Source of the DNA: Haemonchus contortus
Taxonomy: Eukaryota > Nematoda > Chromadorea > Rhabditida > Trichostrongylidae
Direction: 5' to 3'
Assembly: GCA_000469685.2 (NCBI GenBank)
Contig: LS997567.1
Location: 42,094,775-42,158,774, forward strand
Length of the DNA: 64,000 nt
The translations under genes and the position numbers were made by a program. The notes below the pieces were generated by a model, which was not told where the DNA came from, did not search any database, and saw only the letters and a program-made list of their open reading frames with translations. Position 1 is the first letter of the stretch; the number at the start of each line of letters is the position of its first letter. Below are positions 12,410-27,000 of the stretch, piece by piece.

Positions 12410-15400
12410 TGAACTGTGACTGTCATTCCGACTCTCGCTATTACTGAGCATTCATCCTCCACTAACTAGTACCGCATCCGGATGAAGTTGTGCCAGAAAG
12501 ATGGGCTTGTCTATCTAGTGAAAAACATTCATGAGTCTTTGAAACTGGAAAATTTTGGGATTTCAAGCTCTATCCACGGTGGTTTCAAATTTCTTATCCG
12601 GCCTGTGAAAAACGAGATTTTCATGAAATCGAGACAAGATCAACTGCACAGTGCGATTCTAGCTCACATGGCTAGTCAGTGACTACCAGTTCTAAAAAAT
12701 GGACTTCGCCCGGAAAGGTCTCATAAATTTTTTAGGATAGTAGGTGGTAGAATGAGTTGTTTTGCTTGTGTATGGATTATCTCATGTAATAAATAAAGAT
12801 AATTACCAGTCAGCCCTTCAGCTCTCTTCCCTTGTAGGTGGCATCTTCATGATGACTGGTTGTGAGAGGAAAAATGAAGTGGGTTGTGAAGGATTTCGCC
12901 ATAGGACTGAGAATCTGCTGACTTCTATTGGACTAGCCAGTAATACATAGGTCTTACTAGCAGAAAAGGAAGGCATGTCCTGAGAAGGTTATCGTAAAGT
13001 CTACAAGTTCATAGACTATTAGACATTCGAGATTCGTAGACATTCATAGGAAGAATATCTGTTGAGAATTGTTGAGTGCGTGAAAAATATGGTGATAATT
13101 CGCACGAAAGCATATTGTTTGAAACTAGACTGGAAATAAACAAAGAATAAGTACCTTTCCCGAACAGAGCGGCATATACTAATTCATACTTATTGGGTAG
13201 AAGGGAGCAGTTAGAAAGGTAGAAATTTAGGTAACAAGAATCAAAAAATCTTCCGCTTTATTATCGATGTACTTTGTACTTTTTTATTGCTACACTGCCT
13301 CTATTTACTTTTCAACCTTTTGCCCAGAAAGTGTTATACAAGTATCGGGCAAAATACCCGCTACTAAGAAAAATTACGGTCACTGAACTATTTTCGTATA
13401 TGCTTCACTCTTAGCCTTTCCCTCCCATCAAACAGACCCCGGACTTGGGACTAAATGTTGGGTCCGTAACACTTTTGGAAAATTGTAATTGAAGGAGCAT
13501 TACCGTTCCCATGAACATAACTACGAGCACAGAGTGTTCCTGTGAAGGGAGGTTGAAGGAAGTGGCTGAGCTCTATCGTGCATAGAGAAGGACCTCTGTC
13601 CTTATGAATAAGCTTCATCATTCAAATAGAAAGGAGCTTGCTGCAATGCCTCAGAGGGCATGCCATGCATGTTCTTTGAAGCAGAAATCAGCTGATAACC
13701 AAGTTTTTCGAATTATTCAAGAAAAGCAGTTGCAGAAGAAGTGAGTATAGAGCTACTAGATAAGGATAACTTTTCGTAGTCGTATGTTGGTAGTGAGTGA
13801 AGAGTAATGCAGTGGGGGAGAAGACATCGTAGAACATCGGCGACGAGAGGGGTCAAATGTCGCACTCGGGACGACACGATGCTGATTGCCGGGTTTGTAA
13901 ATGCGTCCGAATGAGATTAGCACACCCGAGGGATGTGTCAACCCGTCACAATCATCATCCGCTCTGATATCTCATCTAATCAAAAATTTTGCACATGAAA
14001 AAGTTCAATTCAATTACAGCGAGGGTTCTCGAAATTTCCTAGCCAGCTCTGCCATCTTGACTTTGAGCACGTACAGATTTGAGCCTACGGCAGCATCAGA
14101 GCGGAACTTCGTCCTCATGATATATTAAACCCTGATAGTCGAAAAACTGTCAAAATTAATCATCCGAGATTTAAAAATTATTTCAGATGTAACGACACCT
14201 CAATAATAAAGCGGAGTGAGACTCGAAGGATAAGAAACCTATTCACTAGTTCCACAGCTTTTTGGAGGGAACTTGCCTTTACAATTGATCGGAGTAAATT
14301 AGATATGAGTAAGTAATATAGATAAAAATGCAAAATAAATAAAAAGAAAGTTTATCAAGTAAGAAACAAGTATGTAATATCAGTGTTTGTATAGTATCCA
14401 CTTTTCTGTGGCGCTGAGGGGATGGAGACCTCAAAGCGGATTAATGTGGCGCAGGGTCCAATTTCAGATATTATCCAAATTTTTCGTCCAGACTGGCATG
14501 ATTGTTACCAAAGCAGATTTTATGGGAAGCGATCTATTAAAAAGTACTTCGAATAAATGTCCGAGTAATATCAATAATCATAATAGATTGCAAGGTCTGA
14601 GGTTATGATAGAAAACGTTAGTAGGAGCTCGAGGGAGGTTGGTGAGATTGGAGATCCAAGCTGAAAGCGATCTACTTTCAGGAAAGAAATTAGTGAGAAA
14701 AAAGAGTATAAACAAATAGCGTGGAACAAAAAGCAATTTTCAGGCTATTTTTTGTGGATTTAACGAGTAAAACAAAATGAGTTTAAAGAAATAAAGTGAA
14801 ACACTCATTCCACAAGTCCGTCACCCTGGGTTGTCAATTTGGATGGGCTGCAGTTGATGGGAGCCTCTCTTATGACAGCTCCATCAGCAAGTCATTTCCC
14901 CTCATAGGGATTAAGCCGAATATGCTGCTGATGTCTACTGACAGTAGCATACCAGTAACATTTGGATACTGAAACAGTGCGAAACGCTCTCCTACCTCAG
15001 CGTGCGGTCTCAAATCGAAATAGGGATGATAACTCCATGTAGAACAGAGGTGAGTGGCAACTTGAGGAGGGGCAAAAGTATTAAAATGTAGAGGATGAGG
15101 GAATAGCACCAAAAACTGGCGAAAGAATGGGTTACATAAAGTTCGAGACAAGTTTAACATCGGTGGGATTTCTCTCGAACGTAGTCTAGGTTATTAACCA
15201 GTTATTCTACCACTTCATGCAAACGAGCTAGGAGTAATATGAAGAGGGCAAAAAAAAACCTTAATCGAGAACATTTGCGCTTATAGTTATGGACACCACC
15301 CCCTACCCTCCCTCACCCCTCCGCCCCCGCACCACCAGAGATTTTTTTTCAATCTAAATTTTGAAACCAGTATTATCCGTTGTGGGTACAGGAGGCAAGA

Positions 15401-18400
15401 TGGGTGGAAGAAGTTCAGGAAATTTTCGGGAGCGATGCCCATACTCAAGCTTACTGCTTCAAATGGATTCGAGATTCAACTGCCAACCTTCTACTTTACC
15501 TCTGTACCCGTCCAATCCAGTTGTGTAAAAACTGGCTACCTTTTCAATGGAAGCAACAATTCATTGCAAAAGCAAAAAATAAAAATGATCAGGCTTCATC
15601 GTTGTGAAACTCTCAGTCAGTATCTAGAAAAATTTATGTTTTTGAGTACTCTGCGTGAATTAATTCATCTAAAAGCTTCCTAGACTAGTTTATTAAGTAG
15701 TAATAGAATAATAAGACGATTAGAAAAAGGCAAGTTAAGTGAGCAATAGATTTCCACTTGAACGGGTCTGTCAAGCATAATCAATTTGGCATGACGGAAA
15801 AGCTGTAACAGAGCTCGACATAAGGTTCGAATTTCCACAGAAAGGAAGCACGGACTCATATTAGTCAATATCTGATTCAAAGAGAGTGCATCAGAAATGG
15901 AATCGTTGGAGATGAGAACGGAGGACGTTCTCCGAGCCAAGCCCCATCTCAGTGAGTCCCCTTAACCAGTATGAATTATACATTACTTCTCATATACAGT
16001 AGAGAATGAAACGAAAGAGAGGAAGTACATCTAACTTGTAGTCGTGAAATCTTTCGGAAATATCGCCTCTTCGAATTCCCCTTGCTTATTGCGTCCATTA
16101 ACCAGTTTTTAATAACTCAAAAAGCAGTTATACCAAATGTTTCAAGTGGGATTTGAAGGTAGCACAGTAGAGAAAAAGTACAGATTTAAAATGACCTAAC
16201 TACAGCAGAGTTATCCTAAAGTAATAACCAATCGCTACTGAGGGCATTGAACAAATATCAGTGGACCAGGAAGGTATGGAGAGGTAGTGCCAGAAATTCT
16301 AGGACCACCCGCCCGGCGTTCAGCCGAAATTTGACACCGTCGATTTAGCCGGAGCTCTTGGTGATGATCATATATTTCGTAACGTTCGGCTCTAATGACG
16401 TACTACTATTACTACTGCAACTAAAATGAAGGTAGTAGAGGTTAGGAAAGGTGGAAGGGAATTTTAGCTCCCATGGGTATTAGTAACTGATGATTGCTAC
16501 AACCTAATTGTAAGTTTCTTTAGAGTTAACGTTCTTAAAATTTTAGATAGTTGTATTCAGAGGTGATAATAACTTTTTAGTAATGATGCTTTAGCAGAAG
16601 TTGGTAAAATCCGAGTACATAATTCTTCTCTTCTAGTCACTGCTGTGAGGACGAATTTTTATCTTCATCCTATTTTAAGTACTCGGGAACTTGAGCTCCA
16701 TTTGGGGTCGTGGTAGATGATACTGTCTATCAGCACAAGAGTTCCTAGTTTTAGTAAGAGTAGAGTTTGTTTCAAAAGTCGACCATCATCTTAGATGAGG
16801 GAACAACCTTAAGCGTACTGGTTGTTCAGATGCCGAAGTGATGGTTTTAGAGCTGTAACCGAAGAGCAGTAAGAGAGTAAGAGTATAAATAAAATAAGGT
16901 TACTATCTCGAGCTCTGATCAGTGGTAATCGTTTTCGAGGAGAAGGTGGCACCAACGGGATTACTTCTTCAAATGTTTTGAGGGGTAGTTTTCGAGTCAG
17001 GAAGTTGTTTTCAATGTTCACGAAACACGAAAGCCGTCGTGCAGGTAGTGAAGTCACTGCGGGGGGTGAGCATATGCTGGTGTGGGCATGTTTGGGCGAA
17101 AGCAACAATCACGAACGTATTCAAAACGGCGAGGGAGGAAGAAGGGGGGGGGGGGGTGGATGTGGTGGGAAACGAACGAAAAGGCTGACCGCCGCTGTCA
17201 TGTGCACAATCAGAGCTCCATTCAAGTCCACCTACATAGTCAACGGGCTCTACATATTCAAGAGGCCACAATAGAATTTCTACGAGTGGCGTCAAACGGA
17301 TTTGCAGTCACGTACTAACGTAAAGGGCCATAGATTTCTTTAGGGTTCAGGAGCTATTTGACCGAGTTTCCGACATTTACTACAAATGTGAAGTAGTAAA
17401 TTTAGTCTGCACAACTTTACGCTCTTAGTATTGATAGACAAGTTTCTCAAAGACCTTTTGCACACTTACTCTACTGAATACAGGTAAGTAACGTAGAACG
17501 AGTGGTATAAACTGCAGGGTTATCTGTTACCAGCCCCACCTACGGAACTATGCCTCTGAGCTTGAGTGGGCCTTAGTGAATCAAAGAAACAAATGAAATA
17601 ACTGTTTTATGGAAAACTTTGTGGTCAATCACAGTAAGGTATGGTACGTCTTAACTACGAACTTAGGAGCTTACAAGAACTGCTGTTTCAAAATAGCTGT
17701 GAATGAGGTGAGCAGTGCTGGTTGTTCTGGAGTAAAGTCGGTAATAGTACGTACAATTTCTGAACTCAATCTCAAAATTCAGGCTGCAGTTGGTGCCTTT
17801 TTGTGAATACAGCTGGAGATTCACCTTAGAAGGTAGTTTGGTCAGTTGAGTGAGTTGACCTTATTTTCAACGTAACTCAACTCCGAATTCGAGAGCAGTC
17901 GGGCTCATGACTAGTAATAAGGGGTTGCCAGGAATAGACAGTACCAAATATTCGGGTCTAGTGCTTGCATCAAACCTCAGAAATTCCGTAAACTTGAAAA
18001 AGCGGGTTCATGAATGAATTTCAGTTTTCGACGGGGAGCTGGAAATTGTAAAAAGAGAACACCATGGAGTGGTATGGGGGGAGAGAGACATTTTGAATTC
18101 CGGTAAATTACTAGCGAAGGAGTAAACTAATTAAAAATGAGTAATAACATGAGTGGAGTCCTCTCACTGACATTATTTTTGCAACTTTACATCATTTCTA
18201 CTGACTTATTCTGGTCTGCCAATACTTACTAATCATGAATTACGTTGTAGGGATTGGAGCTAGTTGCAATTTGCGGCCGGTTGTAGAAGAAGCTTCGACG
18301 TCTGTTAGACTCGTTATGACTGAAGTACCAAGAAACAGCGCTAATTACGATGTTTAAGCCTACTTATGCAAATCTGTACACGATTACTACGGAATTAGTG

Positions 18401-18795
18401 AAGGATTGGTGCTAATGACTTAACGGCAGAACGGATCTCGCCGACCTGATTAGTTGAATAAGAGGCCTGTGTTTTCTACGGAGATCACTTGTTGAATATT
18501 AGCATAGAATGGAGTTCAAGGGGCAAATAAACAAATAAAAGTAAGCAAATATGAGAAAATATGCCTTCAAAATTAAGCTGTTAACATATGTTTTCTCGAT
18601 TCTCTCTGGCAAGCCTGAAAGGCCCATTTTGGGACGGCAAAAGGAAATGGAACGATTAGATTTACAAAAAGTTGTGGCTTTTTTGCATAATCGTATTTGA
18701 TTTTTCACGTTTTCGGAAATCACAGACCAAAAGGGCAGGAAGTGTTTACTTGTAAACAACTTGAACATGGAAGGCGTCCCTCATAAAGGTGGCTG
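12410..18795. other. Long intergenic block, no supported gene
   Basis: Several frames of 60-100 codons exist (for example minus 13756-13941, minus 14870-15160, both strands at 16800-17320). None has a recognised domain with consistent splice sites. A 13-base G run lies at 17144-17156. Minus 13756-13941 and 16809-17108 are GC-richer than background and could hide exons. Confidence 0.35.
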
Positions 18796-18801
18796 AGGTG
18801 T

Positions 18802-18843
18802 AAGGCCTTTCGCAGACCACCCAGTGACTGGGTGAAAGGCCTT
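18802..18843. repeat. Strong hairpin (interrupted palindrome)
   Basis: AAGGCCTTTC pairs perfectly with GAAAGGCCTT at the outside, and CACCCAGT with ACTGGGTG inside, around a one-base loop with a six-base bulge on the left arm. No flanking gene explains it. Confidence 0.7.
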
Positions 18844-18849
18844 CCAGAG

Positions 18850-21800
18850 TGAAAGCTACATAAAGGCAACATTGAACGTGTGAGAGCCAGAGAAAAAAGT
18901 GTTGTTGAGACCGAGATCGGCTAAACGTATAAGAGAGAAACGACCCTATTTATCCAATTGAAATGCATTGTTTTTTCAGGAACGCCTAGCCTCACAACAT
19001 GTTAAGGACCAGGCGAGAAAATAAACATTTGCAGTGGACCTTAAACTATTCTTATTCGGTCTGCACAACACCGTTGCAATGAGGATGACCTGAACTCCGA
19101 CTGGAATCAGCTTAATCTAATACCAGGGATGTCAGATGAACGTTAATTAATTCAGACAACTGGCGAATGACCCCCCTGATTCCACTTTGGGCCAAGGAGT
19201 CTTCTCAGTTATACAACTGCTGTATGGCGATTGCTTTCCCTTTCCATTCAGGAGCAGTATTATTTGAGATGATTTCCCAACTTGGGCCGTGGATTGGGTT
19301 CTCCTGTCAGTAGGACGCCAGTACAGGAAGGGCTACTTGGCCTCTCTTTTACTAGTGCTTACTAGTAGTCGTTTGCTCCTAGTTTCGGTACAGCACAGGT
19401 CCTCATAGAACGAAACATCGCGCAGATCAGTTGTTATCGTTGATGGATGTACTGAAGCAGTACTAGACGTTTACAGAAGTGTAGTTGTTAACTTACAGTT
19501 TTAAAAACAATAACAATCCTAGTAGTTAGCGAGCAAGCATTAACAAGCCAGAGTAAGGAAACAAAAAGTTAAAGTAACTTAAGGAATTCTATTGATGCGG
19601 TAATTACTGACAGCACCTTCAATTGAGGAGGTGCTATTGAAGGAGAAAGAGGATAGAAGTCAGCGAATGCAAATGAGATGAGCATGAGAGGATATCTGAT
19701 GTAAATCATTAATGTGTGTCAGACGTCTACGTGAACGCCTGTCCGTTCATCAGTGGTTGACGGACGAAATGACTGAAAGGTTACGAGGAAGACAAGATGA
19801 GATGAAAGGATGAAGAAAAAGGCGATAAAAAACCATGGAAAGAAACCTACTTGTGGGGAAATCTCACGAAAATCGAGTGAGTGCAAAGACCTCGTGGGGC
19901 CTTATCGCTGCAATCGAATACACCAGTTTTCAAAGCACAGCTTTTGTAGATAGTATTTAGCTAATTACTGGCTAGTTAGTGTTGTACTTGTTAATGAGGG
20001 TGAGTTCTATGGTATGCTATGGTACAAATTATCCAAGCCTTCTGAAAAGTATGATCCCCTAAATGGATGGATGAGATGATGGGCTCTGGTCAGTCACTTC
20101 GAGATTACTTACTGGTTCATGGCCGATTTCAGAGTTGTCGGAGCATCTGGACGTCTACGTGGACAACATAGTGCGTAGGATGGATGTGTCAAACTTCGGC
20201 TTTCTGCTTTTTACGCAGTAAGTTTGAGTTTGACTCCAAGAGGTCCGCTGAAGGACTAACTACTTGAGATTCGACCGAGCTTGAAATGCCTCCACATGTC
20301 ATCTTTCCTAACGAAAGCTGTGAGCAGGAGGTATGAGATTTGATTTCCATAACGCAGGTGCAAAGAAAATCGCTGCTGTCCTCCACTCGAAAAAGTGAAT
20401 CACGAGGGATGAGATGGGAGTTATAGACGTAAATGAGCTCTGGAGAGCAGTCTCATGCTTCAGCCAAAAAGAAATGCCTCAATTCGATTCAAATGAAAAA
20501 GCACTAAAAATCGATAAATAAATAAATAAATAAATAGAGAATACATGTTAAGGGAGAAATCCAGGTGGTCAGTGAGCTCGAAGGCGGACTGATTCACAAC
20601 TGAAAGCGTACAGTAGGTTGCTGTGCCCCCGTGCTTAACATCTGCTCTTCAAAAACAACAAAAGCCATAAAAATAGGCACGAATTCGTGCGGCTACAATT
20701 TGGCACGGTGGCAGCAGAAAACTGATTGCAAGGTACATTTAATCATTAGAAAACTCCTTTCTTAATAGTGGGCCTAGATGTTGGTGGCTATTTTCGCTGA
20801 ACGTAATTCTACCTAGTCCACTATAAGATCACAGATTTTACATCTGTTAAATGGCATGGCGAAATTGTCATACTTTCAATTACTTATCAATTTAGTACGT
20901 TTTTTCAAAAAATCTATGTTTTTGTGCGCTTGTTCTTACTTCTACTTAAACACATTTTTCTAGGATTTATCGACTGACTGGAAGACAAAAAAGACTCGAA
21001 AAACGAACGAAAAACCAAAAAAGATTCGCTATAGTCGAGATGGAAACAGAAAACCCGAATCTATTAGAAGAGCAAAATAAAGAGCACGGAACTTTCGACA
21101 TGAAATGCTCATTCGAAAATGAAGCAAAAACACAACGAAATGAAAAATATGAATGAAGGAAAAAAGAAAAAAATGGAACGGAACATTGTCAATGAGGAAC
21201 TGACAAAATCTTGAAACAATAAGGATAAAGATACGGAAAAAAAGAACGATGAGTGGGAAGGACGAGGAAAACTGTTTTGAAGACAGATACAGTGAATTTG
21301 GCATAATGCTTTATGAAACAGTTTACCTTTACAGGGTTATTTTTTGATGTTGAATCCTAAAAAGCAGGTGTCTTGTTATGATGTCATGCCTACTCAATTT
21401 TCTAGTGAATTGTGTTGGTTTGGGAAATGAAGTCGAACCGATGAGATGAGTTCTTCACGAATCAGATAAATTATTATTTTAAGAGGCACGGAAACCTAGT
21501 ATGGAAGTAGGGACATTTATAGCATGAAAACCATTAATCTTTGCCTGAAAGCACCCAGTCATATTTGGAGCATTCCTATTAATACCCTTTGCTATTGAAA
21601 GACTATTTAGCTTTTACTATCTGAAGAAAACCACTCAAATGTCCTTCAATGGCTCTTTTGACTGCTACACCCCTAATGGAGTGGCTCAGCAACAAAAGTT
21701 GTTGCGTAAAACATTCGGTCATTACCCTGGTCACAATGCACTTCGGAGTAGTGCACCCATGACTAAACTTGTTTTGCTTGTAGTGGGAGCAACGACGAAA

Positions 21801-22075
21801 TGAAATATTGATCTACTCCTTCAAGAAAAACTAGTTGAAGAGCCGAGCCAAGAAATTACGTGAGGTAGGAGTTGCGATGTCACCACCAGGAAGTACAGAA
21901 GAATAAAAGAAATCCGTCGACGATTTCCAAAAAACGACAAAATAGTTGCAATCGAAGCCCTAAATCAAGCGCAGGTGGCCTATGTTCACGACATTTACAA
22001 TTTTTTTTTCAGAGATTTCTCGATCTTTAAGTACAGGCGGAGGTGACGCTTATACTGTGGGCAAAGTAACCCGAA
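18850..22075. other. Intergenic, no gene seen
   Basis: AT-rich sequence with short frames only. An (ATAA)n microsatellite is at about 20513-20535. Confidence 0.45.
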
Positions 22076-22081
22076 ATAATT

Positions 22082-22900
22082 TTGACAATTAGAAGGAAAT
22101 CCCTCCCTGATTCTGCTCTGGAGAAGGACAAAGAACAGAATTGCTTCGTCCCTGGAAACCAGCAGGGGGAACTTTGTGGACGAAGGATTTTCTCTATTTT
22201 CACCTCCTGCTCATCTCCTAATAGAGTTGAAGCAGAACAACTGCTCTACAAGGACAGTTCGTCTTGTCCGATCTTTAGCGGCTGTCTTCGGGACACCTCT
22301 CGGATCTCACCATTGAAAGAGAATGTATGCAAGGTGCTAATCAGGCTCCGGATTTCGCTGTGCTTCTGTCAGGCAGTGAATATGGTTGACAACCAGTCAA
22401 ATACTCCAGGGGAACTGAGAAATTGAAGTTGTTCCATCATGAATGGAGAAGCTCATCCGGATTTCATCGCTGTCGCCACATGGCACCAGGTGAATGGTGA
22501 ATTTAATCAGTAGAAGCTGGAGAACAAGTGGGAATGGGAGGGCTCCTGGCTTCTCTGTTATAGTTCCCAAATTGTTCCACGGTATTACAGCATCGTAGGA
22601 GTTAGTTGCAATACAAGTGGTGAGTGTGGAGCGTCCATGGGAAGGTCTTTTAGGAACTTCAGCAGGAAGTATGTAGAGAATTTTGAATTGCTCTCTTGGA
22701 ACCGTTGTAATTGAAGGGAGATTTCGAATGGGTGCGGACAGGGAGCTCCCGTGTGCAGCTGCCCTAGGCGCTCGCCCTCGGTACCTCCACCCAGCTCGAT
22801 GTGGAACTTGAATGTGGGAAGAATAGGCGATAGCTGAACGAAACTTACTTGCAAACTTAATAGCAACGCACTTATGTCTTTGCATGGTCTAGACATTATG
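22082..22900. other. Open, GC-richer block of uncertain nature
   Basis: A 114-codon plus frame (22082-22426) is followed by a region where two minus frames are open at once (22397-22885 and 22585-22896). Plus-strand reading continues with only scattered stops. Open frames on both strands, with no clear splice sites, suggest a decayed mobile element or processed gene rather than a working gene. I do not recognise the protein in any frame. Confidence 0.3.
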
Positions 22901-23985
22901 TATGTTAATCGCTTGGACGAGACGAGACGGAAGATTCATGAGAGGTTCAAGTCTCTTATATCGTAAATGGCTCCCCAGGGTGATACTCAGCTCATCAAAC
23001 AAAGTAGGCCGTAAACAGAAAAAGCTCTGAAGTGTTGGGAAGAGCTTTCAAATATCTTCCCAAACATTAGTCACATTGAGAAATTGTCTCGTGTTGCCTT
23101 GTTGCGTTAGTGGGACAATCCATAACGAAAGGACACATGAGTTGAAATGGATTACCAACGAGTTTCCCTCGAAGTCGAGTAGTTTTTGAAACTGCTCCAT
23201 TAAGCAGTACATCCTCCACTTCGGAATTCTCCACTTACTACTTACTTTACTAGAGTATTATTCACCAAGTACTACCTCATCAGGTTATATCCACGTTGAC
23301 CTCAGAATGAACCATTTTAGACGAGCTTTAAAATAGTCCCAAACATCCTCCATCAGTCTCAGGCTCATCAGATCCCACTTGTACTAGTATTACTCACATC
23401 CTACCCAGTACTCCAAAGATACTACAAATGTGTAATCGTCCATGGCTTAGCGGACACTGTATTCGAAGTATCTTAAAGTATCAAATTATCTAACTCTCAG
23501 AACCTAAATGGTCAAGATGCTGCACTTAATTCACCTATATCGGACCTTTTGTCACTTGCAGGAAGAGGATCATGAGCTATCATGCTCGCTTTGGGGCAGG
23601 CACGCCTTTTTATTTTGGTGCAAGACCAGGCTACAGACTCTTAAAATGGCGGCGTTCAGATTTCAAAAATAAGGGTTCCAGAATCAGCGAATCACTAGGT
23701 AGCGCACGCGGTAGAGTTTAACACTTTCACAAGTTTTTACTAGTTTGAATACTTACGTTTACTCTTTGAAGGTCATATCGAATCATCGTACGAGCAGGAA
23801 AAAAAAAACTCCTGAGAACAGTAAACACGCTTACTCCTTTCCTTGATATTTCCGAAAGTTATCAACAGAGAAACCCCTGTGCGGCATAGACTACCAAAGT
23901 TAATCAAAAGTTATCCGTCTGTAACCCAGTGTTTTTGTAAAGCAAATAAATAGAAAGTAACATGGAAAGAGAGCAACTTCGGAAT
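22901..23985. other. Intergenic, no gene seen
   Basis: No coding signal was found between the open block and the polyadenylation signal of the claudin-like gene. Confidence 0.4.
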
Positions 23986-23990
23986 GACAT

Positions 23991-23996
23991 TTTATT
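23991..23996 (-). terminator. Polyadenylation signal of the claudin-like gene
   Basis: AATAAA on the minus strand, about 50 bases after the stop codon at 24047. Confidence 0.6.
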
Positions 23997-24046
23997 CGAA
24001 TAATTTTGACTAATTAGTTACATACAATGAATAAAATAAACTAGGG

Positions 24047-27000
24047 TTAATACAATAAAGCTGTAGGATCTATAGACGGCGTCCTTGGTGAATTTCGTTG
24101 TTTTCGTCGTTCCGATGAAACGAACACGAGTAGTGGAGGAAAGTAAAGGGCAAGTAGAGCACCGAGCATGAAGTAAAATGAATAGCCCAGCCTGAAAACA
24201 TCCAATTTTTCCCGAAATGTGGCAGTTTTGATATTATGAATTACTAGTTTCAAAGTAGAAAGACAGAGACCGTGGGGCAGACTGGCGGTACACAGCCAGT
24301 ATGTCGATACTTGTTAAAGATGGCTGTGTAGCGTTTAATTGTACTTTTATTTCATCAGATGATTCGTGTACCGAAATCTATGCTACTGAATAAACAAATA
24401 AACAAGTTTTTAATAACAACTTTGTTTTGAGTTAGAACCATATAGAAGAGCTTGTTTGGTTTCAACTGGACCACTTTACTTTCCCTGTAGTTATGTCTGC
24501 CATGGAACTGGCTGTAGCTCTTGCCGGGCATGGTCCTATATGGTCATTTTCTTAATCGGACATAAAAAATAATAGCCATTTTTGATGAAAATCGGGTTTC
24601 CTGCAGGATTATCCGAAGCGTTCCTCAGTCCCCAACGTTTTCACTGTACAAATTGCTCTTAACAAAATTATTGAAGGAATGATTCGTGAAAACTAGAACA
24701 CCACTTCACAGCGTTAAATGCCCTTCAAATCGTGTTCCCTTCAGTTTTTTGTGATGGCTTCCCGCAATGATAGCCGAAATGTGGGTCGAAAACCCGAGCG
24801 ATTGACTGTCTTGTCGGATAAACGGCCAAGGGTGGCCTGTGTATGGGTGGTTATCGACAAGTTCCATCTTCTGCGAAATGATCCTTGCAACATTTGCATA
24901 TGGACAACCCGAATAAGTCTGGGACAATAATAAATTTTGGATGATCAGCGATTAGTGGGCCAAGTTTTTACTACCAAAAAAGGATGCAGACAGAACGAAC
25001 TGGGTTTTTGAATTTCGATTTCTCGCTTGAGATTTTCGAAGATCTTATTGAAGACCTCCGTCTTAACTGTACTAGAAAAACTTTCAGGCAGTCTTAAAAT
25101 GTTAATCAATAAGCTGGTATTATTTTCAGTTGATATCGAACAATTATGCTTCACTATTCCATGAAAGCACCTTGCGTTAGGACCTAGAGCACATCCTACC
25201 CCAGGCAATGATGCACTCCCTATCCAATGATCTTCCTCTTACTTTATGGGTATCGGTGTAAAAGTTTCATAGTGAATTCTTTTCGCATTCACTTGTCCCT
25301 AAAGTGGCTAATATATTCAGTATATCGAAAACTGAATAAGATATTAATATACCTTTTTATGGCTGGTTTTATGCAGTTGCTTTGAGCTGGGGAAAACCTT
25401 TGCTAACCTAACGTAGATTATTTAGAAAACAAGTAAAAGAATAAATGAAGTAACAAGGTCTGGCGTTACATCTTATACTTTCTCTGTACCTCCCTTATAA
25501 GATTTAGTACGATATTCTCTAGAGCATCTAAACAGAGAAAGGGAACGACAGCTGGTTCGATGCCAAATCTACGGTCTCTAGCTATGAAACATATTTAAAA
25601 GAAGAGTATTTTGCACAGTCAGTGTGAACTTTAACATTTTGCATACCCCTGCTTTGTAAAAATAAAGAATACTTTGGGAGTATTGCTTTTCGGGCTGGCC
25701 AGCGCTTTTCGTCTGAAATGTATCCCTCTTATAGCTCTAGAACGATACTCACTTCCTAATATCGCAGGAAGTCTTCAATATCACCTGAGAAATATGATCC
25801 CAGGCCATAATTATGGAATTACTGGGCAAACAGAGTCATGTTGTCAGTGACCAGTGGTCGGGCCATTCCTCCTTTCACCATTGAAGACAGAGGGAAAGGA
25901 GGAGCAAGTATTGAGGTTCAAATGGTATTTAATGAATTAAAAACCGAAGGAACTCACTTCACTTGTCCTTGTGTAGAATACCCGGCTTGGATTTGATCGG
26001 CTGTAAGAAGATTCTTCTGCATACTGGTTTGAAATTCTATGTAGAATATAATACATGCCGCAGTTAATGATAATACTGAAAAACAGCGATAAACAAAAAA
26101 TACCTAGAAAAACAATCAAAATGAGTGGTGCATAATATAGATACTTTATGGATAATCAGCGTTTGCCAAAAATAGTATTAACTAAAAAATTGTAAGCCTG
26201 CAAGAAGAGAAGGTTGTTTAAAAAAACGTGTTTAAGACTAAAAAATACTGGGCCTTTGAAATTAGTGGTTTGTTCCACTGCGCCATGCACTCAAAAGCCA
26301 CCCAAAATCATAGTGGCTACAGAATGCACGTCGGGGCTTCTCTGAGATTAGTGGGCCCAGTAAAATACTGGTTACCCGGAGTTTATAGATATTCTGCCTT
26401 GGACAGTTCTTGCAATTCCAACCCAAAAACTCCGAGACTCTGAGAAGAAAAACGGGTTTCACTTGAGAGCATGTTGTTCTGTTGTCCACGGCAAAATGAA
26501 TTTAGGTAAAGGTAAATAAAAGAGTATCATGTAGTAAGAGTTAAGAGTAGTTATTAAGTATTGTAGTATTAATTACTAAGTATCTCATCAAGCAATTTTT
26601 ATACTATAGATAAATAACAGATTGATATTTTGAGAAATGAAATTACATGCTAATAGGCTCCACAGATACATGCCGATCGGACCAGCGACGGTTTCCTCTT
26701 CTGCAACAAAGGCGGACAGAAGAGAAGTGACCATCCCGACGCATATCCAAAGGATACCAAGAGCAATGAAAAATAGTATAAATATCCATAGAACGCGATC
26801 ATAGAAGCTGATACCATCCTGTATTTCGGTGAAGACTGCAATTAGAATAGTCGATTTGTAAACAACAGAGACATTTCTAAATAACCGCAAGTCAGGCCAT
26901 CCTAGGCGTGCGCTATCAGGTACAGAATGCCACTATAATCCCACATTAAGTATCGATATACAACAGCACCGTACATGGAAATACACCAAGTAGGGGAAGA

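Noticed and set aside
26221..26460. Possible extra exon of the claudin-like gene
   Set aside because: The acceptor at TTTCTTCTCAG would create a stop in the required phase, while direct joining of 26647 to 26103 restores TM3.
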